A stretch of DNA of 64,000 nucleotides from Amycolatopsis echigonensis (GTDB taxonomy: Bacteria; Actinomycetota; Actinomycetes; Mycobacteriales; Pseudonocardiaceae), in the NCBI RefSeq assembly GCF_014174495.1, contig NZ_JACJHR010000050.1:1-64000 (forward strand), given 5' to 3'. Every line of letters starts with the position of its first letter. Positions within the stretch are counted from its first letter, which is position 1. The translations under genes were made by a program, and so were the position numbers. Below the pieces are notes generated by a model. That model did not search any database and had not been told where the DNA came from. It saw only the letters and a list, made by a program, of their open reading frames with translations. This document shows positions 16,297-25,174 of this stretch, piece by piece.

Positions 16297-16867
16297 CGCG
16301 CCACTGCGGGTCGCGGCCCAGCAGGCCGAGGAACTGGTCCAGCTCGCTTTCGTCCGGGCCGACGGGCACCACCGGCGCGAAGGTCCCTCGTTCGACGCGT
16401 TCTTTCGGGTCGGTCGGGATCATGAGCGCGAACTGCAGTGCGGCGTGGACTGCTTCCGGTACCGGGTCGTAGGCGACGTCGAGGGTCTTGGCCAGGTCCC
16501 AGCCGTGCGCGACGGTGTCGACGAGGTGCATCGCGACCACCACTGTGCCCGGGAAGGTGCCGAAGGTGCTGATGGTGATCTGGCGTTCCGCGACGTCGGC
16601 TTCGCCATACGCATCGAGGTAGTCGGTCACCGAAGCTGCGTACGCGGCGTACGCGTCTTCACCGAGCTGACCGCTGTGCCAGTCCTTCGCGGAGCCGTTG
16701 CGCGCGGCTTCGGCGAAGCCGCGGTTTTCGCTGACTTGGTGGCGGAGCAGGTCGGCGAGCGTCCAGCCGGTGCACGGCGTGGGCCGGTCGAGGTCCGCGG
16801 CGGTGATCTTCGAGACGATGGGATCGAGGACGAGCAGAGACTGCCGGTCGAGATCGAACGTGGTCAT
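16289..16867 (-). CDS. TIGR03086 family (DinB-like/maleylpyruvate isomerase-type) protein
   Basis: 192-aa four-helix-bundle protein of the TIGR03086/mycothiol-dependent maleylpyruvate isomerase N-terminal type: TPCTGWTLADLLRHQVSENRGFAEA followed by LVDTVAHGWDLAKTLD. The family usually binds a divalent metal with His residues and may use mycothiol; H41 (LLRHQV) and H121/H125 (MHLVDTVAHGWD) are the candidates. I take ATG 16867 since the upstream part of the frame is not family-like. It is divergent from the MocR regulator gene (82 bases) and may be its target. Function unknown. Confidence 0.75.
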   Translation of the reverse strand: MTTFDLDRQSLLVLDPIVSKITAADLDRPTPCTGWTLADLLRHQVSENRGFAEAARNGSAKDWHSGQLGEDAYAAYAASVTDYLDAYGEADVAERQITISTFGTFPGTVVVAMHLVDTVAHGWDLAKTLDVAYDPVPEAVHAALQFALMIPTDPKERVERGTFAPVVPVGPDESELDQFLGLLGRDPQWRVS

Positions 16868-16888
16868 GCGCTTCACGCTAACCGCCGG

Positions 16889-16943
16889 ATCGGTCCAGGA
16901 AGAGAGCCAAAATAGACCCAACTGCGGTGGACCAATCTAGGCT
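16889..16943 (+). promoter_or_regulatory. MocR-gene promoter with paired inverted half-sites
   Basis: ATCGGTCCA (16889-16897) and TGGACCAAT (16928-16936) are inverted copies with one mismatch, 39 bases apart centre to centre. The right copy abuts a -10 hexamer TAGGCT (16938-16943), 6 bases before the GTG start. Such widely spaced half-sites are compatible with a dimeric MocR regulator bound at its own promoter. Confidence 0.45.
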
Positions 16944-16949
16944 GAACGC

Positions 16950-18368
16950 GTGGACCTGCACCTCGACCTTTCCGGCACCCGCGGCCATCGCGACGAGATC
17001 TACCGCCAGATCCGCGAGGCGGTGCTCGACGGGCGGCTCCGCGACGGCGACGTGCTGCCGCCGACCCGGGAACTGGCGCACCAGCTGGCCGTTTCGCGCA
17101 CCACCGTCACCGCCGCGTACGAACGCCTCACCGCGGAAGGATTCCTCACCGGCCGGGTCGGTGCCGGTACTTACGTGCGCGCCGGTGCCGCGCCACGGCC
17201 CGCTGAACCGACGGGGCTCGCCGACGGCGTCCAGCCGCGTCCAGAGTGGACAGATGTGCCCGCGCCGCCGAAGGCGTTCACCGACCCGCCGGAGTTCGAT
17301 TTCCGCGCCGGGGCACCGGATGTGCGGCTGTTTCCGTTCGAGACCTGGCGTCGGCTGACGACCCAGGCATTGCGCAGTTCCCGCGCGGAACTGATGACTT
17401 ACGGCGAACCCCAGGGCGATCCCCGGCTGCGCACCGAACTCGCGCGGCACCTCGCGGTGTCCCGGAACGTGCGCGTGCGCCCCGAACACCTCGTGATCAC
17501 TTCAGGCGCGCAACAGACGATCGACCTCGTCGCGCGGGTCTTGCTGCGGCCCGGCGACCTGGCCGCGGTCGAGGATCCCGGTTACCCGCCGCCGCGCCTG
17601 CTGCTGGGCACGCTCGGAGTGCGCGTCGCGCCGGTTCCGGTGGACGACGAGGGCATCGTGGTCGACGCGATTCCGCCGGGCACTCGCCTGGTGCACGTGA
17701 CGCCTTCGCACCAGTACCCGCTCGGTGTCGCGATGTCGCCGTCTCGTCGGCGAGCGCTGCTGGATTGGGCGGAGGACAACGGGGCAGTCGTGGTCGAGGA
17801 CGATTACGACACCGAATTCCGCTACTCCGGGCGTCCGCTGGAACCGTTGCACAGCTTGGATTCTCACGGCCGGGTGGTCTACGTCGGCTCGTTCTCGAAA
17901 GTTCTGTCGCCCGCGCTGCGGCTGGGTTTCCTCGCCGCGCCGCCCGCGTTGGCGGAAGCGATCGTGAAGGCCAAATACCTCGCCGACTGGCATTCCCCGG
18001 GCATCGAACAAGCGGTGGTCGCGGCGTTCGTCGCCGAAGGCGGATTCGCCCGGCACGTCCGCCGGATGCGCGGCATCTACCGCGCCCGCCACGACCTCCT
18101 CGTGGACGGTCTCCGCGCCGAATTCGGCGACGTGCTGGAGCCGGTCCCGGCGTCGGCGGGGCTGCACCTGAGCGCGTCGGCGGACCGGGATCTGCGCGGC
18201 TTCGCGCGGAAGGCGTCCGGCGCGGGCGTCCGGCTGTTTTCGCTCGGCGATTTCTCCGTGGCGGCGCGGCGGCACGGGCTGCTGTTCGGCTACGGCGCGA
18301 TCGCGGCGGAGGAGATCGGGCCCGGTCTCGCCCGGTTGCGGAGGGTGTTCGACAGCGGTCCCGAATGA
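16950..18368 (+). CDS. MocR/PdxR-type regulator (GntR helix-turn-helix fused to aminotransferase domain)
   Basis: 472-aa transcription factor. Residues 1-75 are a GntR winged helix (YRQIREAVLDGRLRDGDVLPPTRELAHQLAVSRTT split across the domain). The rest is a fold-type I aminotransferase domain binding pyridoxal phosphate through the Lys of GSFSKVL (about residue 316), with DDYDTEFRY supplying the Asp/Tyr that contact the ring. Known members regulate vitamin B6, GABA or taurine genes; no pdxST genes are nearby, so the target is open. The GTG lies 6 bases after the TAGGCT -10 hexamer and no Shine-Dalgarno is present, so the mRNA is probably leaderless. Confidence 0.88.
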   Translation: MDLHLDLSGTRGHRDEIYRQIREAVLDGRLRDGDVLPPTRELAHQLAVSRTTVTAAYERLTAEGFLTGRVGAGTYVRAGAAPRPAEPTGLADGVQPRPEWTDVPAPPKAFTDPPEFDFRAGAPDVRLFPFETWRRLTTQALRSSRAELMTYGEPQGDPRLRTELARHLAVSRNVRVRPEHLVITSGAQQTIDLVARVLLRPGDLAAVEDPGYPPPRLLLGTLGVRVAPVPVDDEGIVVDAIPPGTRLVHVTPSHQYPLGVAMSPSRRRALLDWAEDNGAVVVEDDYDTEFRYSGRPLEPLHSLDSHGRVVYVGSFSKVLSPALRLGFLAAPPALAEAIVKAKYLADWHSPGIEQAVVAAFVAEGGFARHVRRMRGIYRARHDLLVDGLRAEFGDVLEPVPASAGLHLSASADRDLRGFARKASGAGVRLFSLGDFSVAARRHGLLFGYGAIAAEEIGPGLARLRRVFDSGPE

Positions 18369-18466
18369 TCGCGTTACCACGAACGGACGCGTCCCGCTGG
18401 ACTTTCGCACTCGGCACCGGGGCCCTAACCTGATGTGACCCGACTCACCGAGGAGAGGGCATCGCC

Positions 18467-18898
18467 ATGCGGATTGCGGATTTGCTTCAGCGCAAGGGCG
18501 CGACGGTCGCCACTGTGTCGCCGGGGACGACCGTCTCCGAGCTGCTGGCGGGCCTGGCCCGGCACAACGTGGGCGCGATGGTCGTGGTGGACGCCGAAGG
18601 CGGGATCGCCGGGATCGTGTCCGAACGCGACGTCGTGCGCCAGCTCAACGACCACGGGCCCTCGATCCTCGACGGGCCGGTCGCGGACATCATGACCACC
18701 ATGGTCGCCAGCTGCACGCCGGACGATCCGGTGGACCAGCTCAGCGTCGTGATGACCGAACGGCGGATCCGGCACGTGCCGGTGCTCGACGGCGGGCGCC
18801 TGGCCGGCATCGTGAGCATCGGCGACGTGGTGAAGATCCGGATGGAGCAGCTGGAACAGAGCCAGGAGCAGCTGGAGGCCTACATCTCCCAGGGCTGA
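18467..18898 (+). CDS. CBS-domain protein
   Basis: 143-aa protein made of one pair of CBS motifs (a Bateman module): residues 8-60 (GATVATVSPGTTVSELLAGL...GIVSERDVVRQL) and 73-125 (IMTTMVASCTPDDPVDQL...GIVSIGDVVKIRM). Such modules bind adenine nucleotides and report energy state. Here there is no attached enzyme, so it would act by itself or on a partner. GAGGAGAGG precedes ATG 18467. The stop lies 5 bases from the stop of the convergent DUF4139 gene. Confidence 0.88.
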   Translation: MRIADLLQRKGATVATVSPGTTVSELLAGLARHNVGAMVVVDAEGGIAGIVSERDVVRQLNDHGPSILDGPVADIMTTMVASCTPDDPVDQLSVVMTERRIRHVPVLDGGRLAGIVSIGDVVKIRMEQLEQSQEQLEAYISQG

Positions 18899-18902
18899 CG
18901 CG

Positions 18903-20423
18903 TCACTCGCGCCAGCCGCTGAGCTCGACGCCCTTCGCGACATCCACCCGGTAGCCGAGCGAGACCGTCTCGGAGGCTCCGGGTGCGATCGCGAGCCGCC
19001 AGGTGAACTGGCCCAGTTCGGTGCGCTCGACCGGCTCCGGGCTGACCCGCAGGTCCCGCACGGTGATCGCGTCGTCCCGGGAGACCGGGACTTGGTCGAG
19101 CACGGACACCACGGCTTCGCGCGGGCTGTGGTTGGTGACCGTCGTCTGGTAATCGGCTTCGCGACGGCGTTGCGCGGAGAACGTCGCCTTGCTGGCACTG
19201 CGCTTGACCAGCTCGCGTTCGACGCGGATCCGGTCGTCGACGCCCAGCGCGAGTTCGCGTTCCTCTCCGGGTGCCCACAGTTCCAGCAGCGTGCTGCCGA
19301 CGAATTCGGCTTCGTGGAACACCGCGGCGCGACCGGCGCGAAGCGTGTGCTCCCCGGTGTTGACCACCTTCGCGCGCAGGTAGGCCTCTTCGGCCTGCGT
19401 CGGCGCGGTCACGTAGTCCAGTTCCGCGGTGAAGTCCAGCTGCGCGAGCGTCGTGCGGTGGCCTTGCGCGCCGGACGGGATCGCGACCGGGCGTGCGGGG
19501 CGGAAGGTGACCGCGGTGGTGCCCTGCTCGACTTCGGCGACGTGCGCGGCGAAGCCGTCTCGACCGGCGGGTGCGGCGCCGTATGCCATCGCGGCCGCGG
19601 GAGCAGGCGGCACCATCGACCGGCGCTCCGGTTGCTGCCGGTCCAGATACCAGGGCTGGAGTTCCGGGATCACGACGGTGCTCGCCGGGCGGGCGGTGGA
19701 CAGCGTCAGTTCGCACTCCGGCCAGTCCTCGCCGGTGTGCTGACTGACCAATCCGTACGAGGTGACGGTGACGTCGGTGCCGCGTACGCGGACGTCGTAT
19801 CCGGATTCCCAGCGCGCGCCGGGGACCACATAGGACAGTTCAATTTCGGCGGTGGCGGGGGATTCCAGCTCCACCACGATGGTGGAACTGTCCTGTTCGG
19901 ACTGTGCGCTGCGGGTTTCGATCTGACGGTCGAGTGCGGCGAGGTCTTCGTGCAGCCGTTCCAGCCTCGTGGCGAGCGCGCGACGTTCCTTGAGCGCCAC
20001 GGCTAACTGCGTGCTGAGCGCTTCGCTCACTTCCTGGACACGCCCCGGTTCCGCGTCGCCGCCAGCCAACGCCTTCGCGAAGCTCGCTCCGCTGCGTCGC
20101 GCGACGCCGGTCAACAGGTCGACGCGCGCCGCAGCTGCGCTCTCGTCGTCCGCTACTTCGTCGACAGTCGCTTGGTCCGCGCGACGCTGCTCCACGAGCG
20201 CGCGCAGCGTTGGGTCCGCAGGCTCGGCGTGTTGCACGTACGCGACGTCGACGCCCGTAACCAACGCGTCGCCCGCTCCGCTGACGCGCACCGAAGCAGC
20301 GTCGAGCGACAAGGGGAGTCCCGTGATTTCTACGCGGGACCCGTCCGCCGGAGTGACTTGACAGCGGCGGGTGACGCGCGCGTGCTGCGGATAGACCGTA
20401 ACCGTGACTATCGGTGCGTCCAT
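18903..20423 (-). CDS. DUF4139 (mucoidy inhibitor MuiA-like) protein
   Basis: 506-aa protein with an N-terminal DUF4140-like region (VTVYPQHARVTRRCQV...), a long coiled coil (about residues 90-185, with LKERRALATRLERLHEDLAALDRQIE), and a C-terminal DUF4139 beta-rich domain (ELSYVVPGARWESGYDVRVRG to the end). The family is widespread and was linked to exopolysaccharide control in one case, but its biochemical role is unknown. There is no signal peptide in this copy, so it is predicted to be cytosolic. ATG 20423 is used because the frame upstream is short and has no RBS. It is divergent from the secreted hydrolase. Confidence 0.8.
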   Translation of the reverse strand: MDAPIVTVTVYPQHARVTRRCQVTPADGSRVEITGLPLSLDAASVRVSGAGDALVTGVDVAYVQHAEPADPTLRALVEQRRADQATVDEVADDESAAAARVDLLTGVARRSGASFAKALAGGDAEPGRVQEVSEALSTQLAVALKERRALATRLERLHEDLAALDRQIETRSAQSEQDSSTIVVELESPATAEIELSYVVPGARWESGYDVRVRGTDVTVTSYGLVSQHTGEDWPECELTLSTARPASTVVIPELQPWYLDRQQPERRSMVPPAPAAAMAYGAAPAGRDGFAAHVAEVEQGTTAVTFRPARPVAIPSGAQGHRTTLAQLDFTAELDYVTAPTQAEEAYLRAKVVNTGEHTLRAGRAAVFHEAEFVGSTLLELWAPGEERELALGVDDRIRVERELVKRSASKATFSAQRRREADYQTTVTNHSPREAVVSVLDQVPVSRDDAITVRDLRVSPEPVERTELGQFTWRLAIAPGASETVSLGYRVDVAKGVELSGWRE

Positions 20424-20509
20424 GGCTCCGACGTTAGTCGGTTGACGCAACTTGCGGTTGACGGAAGTCTCGAAGCTGCTCGCCTGCTTCGTCCGGCTTG
20501 GGGGTTCTG

Positions 20510-22279
20510 GTGGGAGTTGCCGCTCGCGTCGCTGCCGTATTCGTCGCAGTGGCCACGTTGTCCGTGCCCGCGGTCGCTGAAGCTGCTTCGCCGCCCGTGC
20601 CCGTCTTCACCGACGGTCAAGCGCAGCCGGTCTTCGATCCGGCTGACGTCATCCGCGAGGACCTGTGGGTCACTGCGCCCGTCGACAGCGACCACGACGG
20701 CAAGCCTGACCTCGTACACGCGCAGGTGGTGCGTCCGCGCGCCACGGAGCAGGGCATGAAGGTGCCTGTCGTGTACGAAGCGAGCCCGTACTTCGCGGGC
20801 GGCAACGACGTGCCGAACCACAACGTCGACACCGAGCTGTACGTGCCGGGCCCGCACGCCGCGCCGCCGATCGGGTGGAGCTACCAGAACTACTTCACCG
20901 CGCGCGGATTCGCTGTGGTGTACGGCGAATCCCTCGGCACCGGGCTGTCGACCGGCTGCCCGACGACCGGCGACGTGAACGAGACGATCGGCGCGCGCTC
21001 GGTGGTCGACTGGCTGAACGGCCGCGCTTCCGCGCACGACCAGGCCGGAGCGTCCGTCACGGCGAGGTGGAGCACGGGGAAGACCGGCATGATGGGCGTG
21101 TCGTACAACGGCACGCTGCCCAACGCGGTGGCGAGCACCGGCGTCGAAGGGCTCGAGACGATCGTGCCGATCGCCGCCATTTCGAGCTGGTACGGCTACT
21201 ACCGCAACGCCGGCGCGGTCGTGGCTCCCGGCGGATACCAGGGCGAGGACACGGACGTGCTGGCCGGTTACGTCTACTCGCGTGCGGACCGGCAGATCTG
21301 CCGTCCGGTGCTCGACGGCCTCACCGCCGCGCAGGACCGCTTGACCGGGGACTACAGCCAGTTCTGGGACGTGCGGAACTACCGGAACGACGTCGGCAAG
21401 GTGCACGCGTCGGTGCTCGCGGTGCACGGGCTGAACGACTGGAACGTCAAGACCGAGCAGGTCGCCACCTGGTACGAAGCGCTGAAGAAGCACGGCGTCG
21501 AGCACAAGATCTGGCTGCACCAGTCGGGCCACGCGGACCCGATTTCGCTGCGCCGCGACGTCTGGCTCACGACGTTGAACAAGTGGATGTCGCACTATCT
21601 CTACGGCGTCGACAACGGGATCGAGCGCGAGCCGAAGGCGACCATTCAACGCGAGGACAAGTCGTGGGTCGACGAGGCCGAATGGCCCGCGCCGGGCACC
21701 TCGGACGTCGAGCTGCACCCATGGCCGGGCGGACGTTCGACCGGGGCACTCGACCGGCAGCCGGTGCCCGGCCGTCCGACCGTCGAAACACTGGCCGACG
21801 ACGCGAGCAAGAAGATCGAACAGCTCGCCGATGCGACGTCGTCCGGGAACCGCTTGCGCTACCGCACTTCCGCGGCCACGGCACCGGTGCGGTTGTCCGG
21901 CACGGCGAAAGCCGAGCTGCGGCTGTCGTTCGACCGCCCGGCCGCGAACGTCACCGCGGTGCTGCTGGACCGCGCGCCGGACGGCAGTTCCCACGTGATC
22001 AGCCGCGGCTGGACGGACCCGCAGAACCGGATCAGCCCGTCGGTCACGTCGCCGATCACCCCCGGACAGCGGTACCGCATCGAGGTCTCGCTGATGCCGA
22101 AGGACTACATCGTGGCTGCCGGACATCGCCTGGAGTTCGTGCTGGCCTCCAGCGACCACGACTTCACGCTGCGGCCGCGGCCCGGTGCGGGACTGTCGCT
22201 GGACCTGACCGGGACGACGGTCACGTTGCCGATCGCCGGCGGGAAGAAGGCGTTCTACTCGGCGATCCCGGCGCGGTAG
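20510..22279 (+). CDS. Secreted CocE/NonD-type hydrolase (Xaa-Pro dipeptidyl-peptidase-like)
   Basis: About 589-aa exported alpha/beta hydrolase. A signal peptide (about 25 residues, ending near AVAEAASPP) precedes a catalytic domain with IREDLWVTAPVDSDHDGKPDLVH, the nucleophile elbow GVSYNG (Ser near residue 203), Asp in VHGLNDWNV and His in HQSGHADP, then a C-terminal jelly-roll (PepX_C) domain. Related enzymes release Xaa-Pro dipeptides or hydrolyse esters such as cocaine; peptide substrates seem likelier with the signal peptide and SGHAD motif. GTG 20510 is chosen for the GGGGG at 20500; a TTG at 20498 is possible. The end overlaps the convergent response-regulator gene by 25 bases. Confidence 0.85.
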   Translation: MGVAARVAAVFVAVATLSVPAVAEAASPPVPVFTDGQAQPVFDPADVIREDLWVTAPVDSDHDGKPDLVHAQVVRPRATEQGMKVPVVYEASPYFAGGNDVPNHNVDTELYVPGPHAAPPIGWSYQNYFTARGFAVVYGESLGTGLSTGCPTTGDVNETIGARSVVDWLNGRASAHDQAGASVTARWSTGKTGMMGVSYNGTLPNAVASTGVEGLETIVPIAAISSWYGYYRNAGAVVAPGGYQGEDTDVLAGYVYSRADRQICRPVLDGLTAAQDRLTGDYSQFWDVRNYRNDVGKVHASVLAVHGLNDWNVKTEQVATWYEALKKHGVEHKIWLHQSGHADPISLRRDVWLTTLNKWMSHYLYGVDNGIEREPKATIQREDKSWVDEAEWPAPGTSDVELHPWPGGRSTGALDRQPVPGRPTVETLADDASKKIEQLADATSSGNRLRYRTSAATAPVRLSGTAKAELRLSFDRPAANVTAVLLDRAPDGSSHVISRGWTDPQNRISPSVTSPITPGQRYRIEVSLMPKDYIVAAGHRLEFVLASSDHDFTLRPRPGAGLSLDLTGTTVTLPIAGGKKAFYSAIPAR

Positions 22280-22896
22280 GCGAAGGCGACGGCCTGGGCC
22301 CGGTCGCGCAGACCGGCCTTGGAGAACAGGTGATTGACGTGCGTCTTCACCGTCGCTTCGCTGACGACGAGGGTGCGCGCGATCTCCGTGTTCGACAGCC
22401 CGGCCGCGATCAGCCGCAACACTTCGACTTCGCGTGCGGTGAGGCCTTCCAGTTCCTTGGTGCGCACCGGGGCGCGGCTCGTCGCGGCGGCAACCAGCCG
22501 TTGCTGGAGCGCGCCGTCCACAGTGGACTGACCGGCGGCCGCTGAGCGGAGGGCGCGGACGATCGCGTCGGCGTCGGCGTCCTTGGTGAGGAAGCCTCGC
22601 GCACCGGCTTTGAGCGCGGCGAGGAGGGAATCGTCGTCGGCGTACGTGGTGAGGACGACGACTTCGGTCTTCGGATGCTGCGCGCGGACCAGTTCGGTCG
22701 TCTCGACGCCGTCGCGCTTCGGCATGCGCAGGTCGACGAGCAGTACGTCCGGCTGGTGCTCCGAGACAAGTTCGAGAGCCTGTACGCCGTCTGCCGCCGC
22801 GCCCACCACCTCGACGCCGGGCAGCAGCCCGAGCAGCGTGACGAGACCTTCGCGCACTACTGCCTGGTCGTCGGCCAAGACCACGCGCAGCGTCAC
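22255..22896 (-). CDS. NarL/LuxR-type response regulator
   Basis: 213-aa two-component response regulator. The receiver domain (residues 1-120) has the acidic pair ADD, the phosphoacceptor Asp in LLVDLRMP, Thr in VLTTYA and Lys in LTKDAD. The C-terminal LuxR helix-turn-helix is LTAREVEVLRLIAAGLSN followed by TLVVSEATVKTHVNHLF. I choose GTG 22896, which overlaps the kinase stop as GTGA and gives a standard N-terminus (TLRVVLADD). ATG 22923 with a GGGGAGG upstream would add 9 residues. It pairs with the adjacent kinase; targets are unknown. Confidence 0.9.
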   Translation of the reverse strand: MTLRVVLADDQAVVREGLVTLLGLLPGVEVVGAAADGVQALELVSEHQPDVLLVDLRMPKRDGVETTELVRAQHPKTEVVVLTTYADDDSLLAALKAGARGFLTKDADADAIVRALRSAAAGQSTVDGALQQRLVAAATSRAPVRTKELEGLTAREVEVLRLIAAGLSNTEIARTLVVSEATVKTHVNHLFSKAGLRDRAQAVAFAYRAGIAE

Positions 22897-24029
22897 GCCG
22901 GCACCGTCAGGTGAATCCGCCATCCGTCCTCCCCAGGGCCGCATTCGAGCTTCCCGTTCACCAGCGCGACCCGTTCGCCCATGCCTCGCAAACCGTATCC
23001 CGGCGACGGCGGCTCCGGCGGACGGCGGCCCTGGTGGTCGATGATCGTTAAGTCGACTTCGTCGTTGTTGAAAGCCACCGTGACGTCTAGGGCGGGACCG
23101 CCAGCGTGTTTGCGAGAGTTCGCGAGGGCTTCCTGTACGGCGCGTACGAGCGTTGTGCCGACAGCGGCGTCTAGCTCGCGCGGTTCGCCTTCGATCACCA
23201 GGTCGGCGCGAGAGCCGGTGTCGAGCCTGTACGCGGCGAGAAGGTCCGACACCGAGCGCTCGACGGGTACGGCGTCTTCGCGCAGCGCGGCGACAGCCTT
23301 GCGCGCTTCGGCGAGACCGTCCGTCGCCAGCTTCTGCGCGCGTTCGATCTGCGCGAGGGACTCTTCGCTCGCACCGTCGCGGACCAGCAGCAGGCGCGCG
23401 CCCTGGAGGTTGAGTGCAAGACCGGCGAGGGAATGCGCGAGGACGTCGTGCAGCTCCCGGGCGATGCGCGCGCGTTCGGCGAGCGCTGCTGCGCGCGCGT
23501 GTTCCTCGCTGGCGGTCTGGGCGCGGGCGAGCGCGAGTTCGGTCTGTTCCAGCCGTTCCGCGCGGCTCCGCCGGTTGGCGGCGAGCAGCACCATCACGAC
23601 GAGGACCGCGAAGAAGGCGACCGCGTTCAGCCAATCGAGGTCGTAGACGATCGACCAGGCAAGGATCGTCGCCGAGGCCACGGCGAGCGAGATCGCCGCC
23701 CCGACCCGGCCGGACACGCGAAGGGTGTAGAAGGTCGCGCCGAACATCGTCGTCGCGGTCCAGCTGCCCGGCTGCAGGATCCACAGGGCGCCCGCCGCCG
23801 CGACGACGGCGATCATGGTCGCGGGCATCAGCCAGCGCGGCCGCGACTCCCGGGTGAGCCAGAGCGCCGGGACGGACAGCACGAGAACCAGCGCGATCAG
23901 CGGCCACGTCCAGGGGCGAGCGCTCGGCATCGCGAACAGGGCCGGCACGGCGAGCACGCCCCAGCGCACCCAGTCGGCGCCCTCGAACCGCCGCCGCGCC
24001 TTGGCGAGGGAGGCCGCTGGTGTGCCCAT
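22893..24029 (-). CDS. Sensor histidine kinase (HisKA_3 type)
   Basis: 378-aa membrane kinase. Four or five hydrophobic segments fill residues 20-150 with no large outside domain, so it likely senses a signal within or near the membrane. A short coiled coil leads to the HisKA_3 dimerisation domain with the phospho-acceptor in ARELHDVLAHSL (about residue 198), then an HATPase domain with N-box VQEALANSRKHA and G-box GYGLRGMGERV. The architecture is the DesK/LiaS-like group that partners with NarL-type regulators such as the one translated immediately downstream. The divergent gene is a secreted M23 peptidase. Confidence 0.9.
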   Translation of the reverse strand: MGTPAASLAKARRRFEGADWVRWGVLAVPALFAMPSARPWTWPLIALVLVLSVPALWLTRESRPRWLMPATMIAVVAAAGALWILQPGSWTATTMFGATFYTLRVSGRVGAAISLAVASATILAWSIVYDLDWLNAVAFFAVLVVMVLLAANRRSRAERLEQTELALARAQTASEEHARAAALAERARIARELHDVLAHSLAGLALNLQGARLLLVRDGASEESLAQIERAQKLATDGLAEARKAVAALREDAVPVERSVSDLLAAYRLDTGSRADLVIEGEPRELDAAVGTTLVRAVQEALANSRKHAGGPALDVTVAFNNDEVDLTIIDHQGRRPPEPPSPGYGLRGMGERVALVNGKLECGPGEDGWRIHLTVPA

Positions 24030-24120
24030 GGGCCCTCCCCGGTCGTCTTGTACGGAAAATGTACTGGCTCCGGCTTGGCTGGAGGGCGTCGGACATTTCC
24101 CCCATCAGGAGGTACGCCCC

Positions 24121-24972
24121 ATGTCCAGATTGAGACGGTTCGCGGCGGTCGCGGCTGCGGTGGCCTTGCCCGCGTGCGGCCTGACGCTCGCCGCCCAGTC
24201 GACGGCGTCCGCGGCCCCCAACTTCCAGGTGCCATTCAAGTGCGGCGTGACGGTCACCGCGGCGACCTTCAGCGGCCACAACCCGCCCAACTCGGTCGAC
24301 TTCCAGAAGTCCGGCATCACCGGCATGCCGGTGCTCGCCTCCGCGCCCGGAACGGTCACGCGCGTCGCGAACGAGGGCAGCACCAGCTACGGCCGCTGGA
24401 TCGAACTGGACCACGGCGGCGGCTGGCGGACCCGGTACGCGCACCTTTCCGAGCAGGAAGTCTCGGTGGGTCAGAGCGTCGGGCAGGGCAAGGAGATCGG
24501 CAAGGCGGGCGCGACCGGCGGGGTGACCGGGCCGCATCTGCATTTCGAAGAAAATTTGAACGGCGTGACGCAAAAGGCCGTGCTGAACGGCGTCGCGGTG
24601 CCGTATTACGGCAAGAAGGACTTCACGAGCAAGAACGGCTGCGGAGGCAACCCGTACTCGGCGACGGAGGTGTGCGGGTCGGGCTTTTCGGTGATCGACC
24701 AGCAGGCGCTGGGGACGGCGGGCACCGCGTATCTGCTGTACAACTCGTCCTCCAAAGAGAACTGCGTGACGACCCTGAAGGCGGTTTCCCTCGGGACGGT
24801 CAGCCCAGTTTCGGCGTTCCTGGAGGTTCAGGGGTCGACCAGGGCGACGGATTCGGGGAACTTCACCTACTACGCCGGGCCGGTGAAGAAGAACGCCGGG
24901 TCCACGTGCGTCAAGTGGGGTGGTTCGGTCGGCTCAGCCTCGTACACGAGCCCGTTCGAACACTGCGGCTGA
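24121..24972 (+). CDS. Secreted M23 family metallopeptidase
   Basis: 283-aa exported zinc peptidase likely to cut peptidoglycan cross-bridges. A signal peptide (MSRLRRFAAVAAAVALPACG to ASAA, about 31 residues) precedes the M23 domain. Zinc ligands are probably the His of SGHNPPNSVDF, its Asp, and the second His of GPHLHFEE (near residue 140). The His-to-Asp spacing of seven is longer than the usual HxxxD and resembles LasA-type (M23A) enzymes. The C-terminal 120 residues, with six Cys and beta-rich pattern, may bind the wall. AGGAGGT (24107-24113) sets the start. It is divergent from the kinase gene 92 bases away, so regulation by that system is possible. Confidence 0.85.
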   Translation: MSRLRRFAAVAAAVALPACGLTLAAQSTASAAPNFQVPFKCGVTVTAATFSGHNPPNSVDFQKSGITGMPVLASAPGTVTRVANEGSTSYGRWIELDHGGGWRTRYAHLSEQEVSVGQSVGQGKEIGKAGATGGVTGPHLHFEENLNGVTQKAVLNGVAVPYYGKKDFTSKNGCGGNPYSATEVCGSGFSVIDQQALGTAGTAYLLYNSSSKENCVTTLKAVSLGTVSPVSAFLEVQGSTRATDSGNFTYYAGPVKKNAGSTCVKWGGSVGSASYTSPFEHCG

Positions 24973-24985
24973 GCGGTTTCTGACG

Positions 24986-25018
24986 ATGCTGCCGGAGCCG
25001 TGCTGGCTCCGGCAGCAT
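24986..25018 (+). terminator. Terminator after the M23 peptidase gene
   Basis: Perfect 14-bp stem, ATGCTGCCGGAGCC (24986-24999) with GGCTCCGGCAGCAT (25005-25018), 5-base loop, followed by TCTGTCT. It begins 13 bases after the stop codon. Confidence 0.85.
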
Positions 25019-25095
25019 TCTGTCTATTGTGGACGCATCGTGTTGATGCACACGCCACCGACAATTTCCGCCGGTGCTCCCCGCTCGTGACGCGG

Positions 25096-25124
25096 TTGTC
25101 CACAACTGCCTGCCGTCGTCCACA
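25096..25124 (+). promoter_or_regulatory. Two DnaA-box-like sequences upstream of the DUF4192 gene
   Basis: TTGTCCACA (25096-25104) matches the actinobacterial DnaA box exactly, and TCGTCCACA (25116-25124) differs by one base. They lie 20 bases apart, about 50-80 bases before the DUF4192 start. A role in control of that gene is possible but not shown. Confidence 0.35.
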
Positions 25125-25174
25125 GATTTGCCGTGCTGGCCCCGATTCGCGGGTTCGCGGCGCACAGTGGAGGC

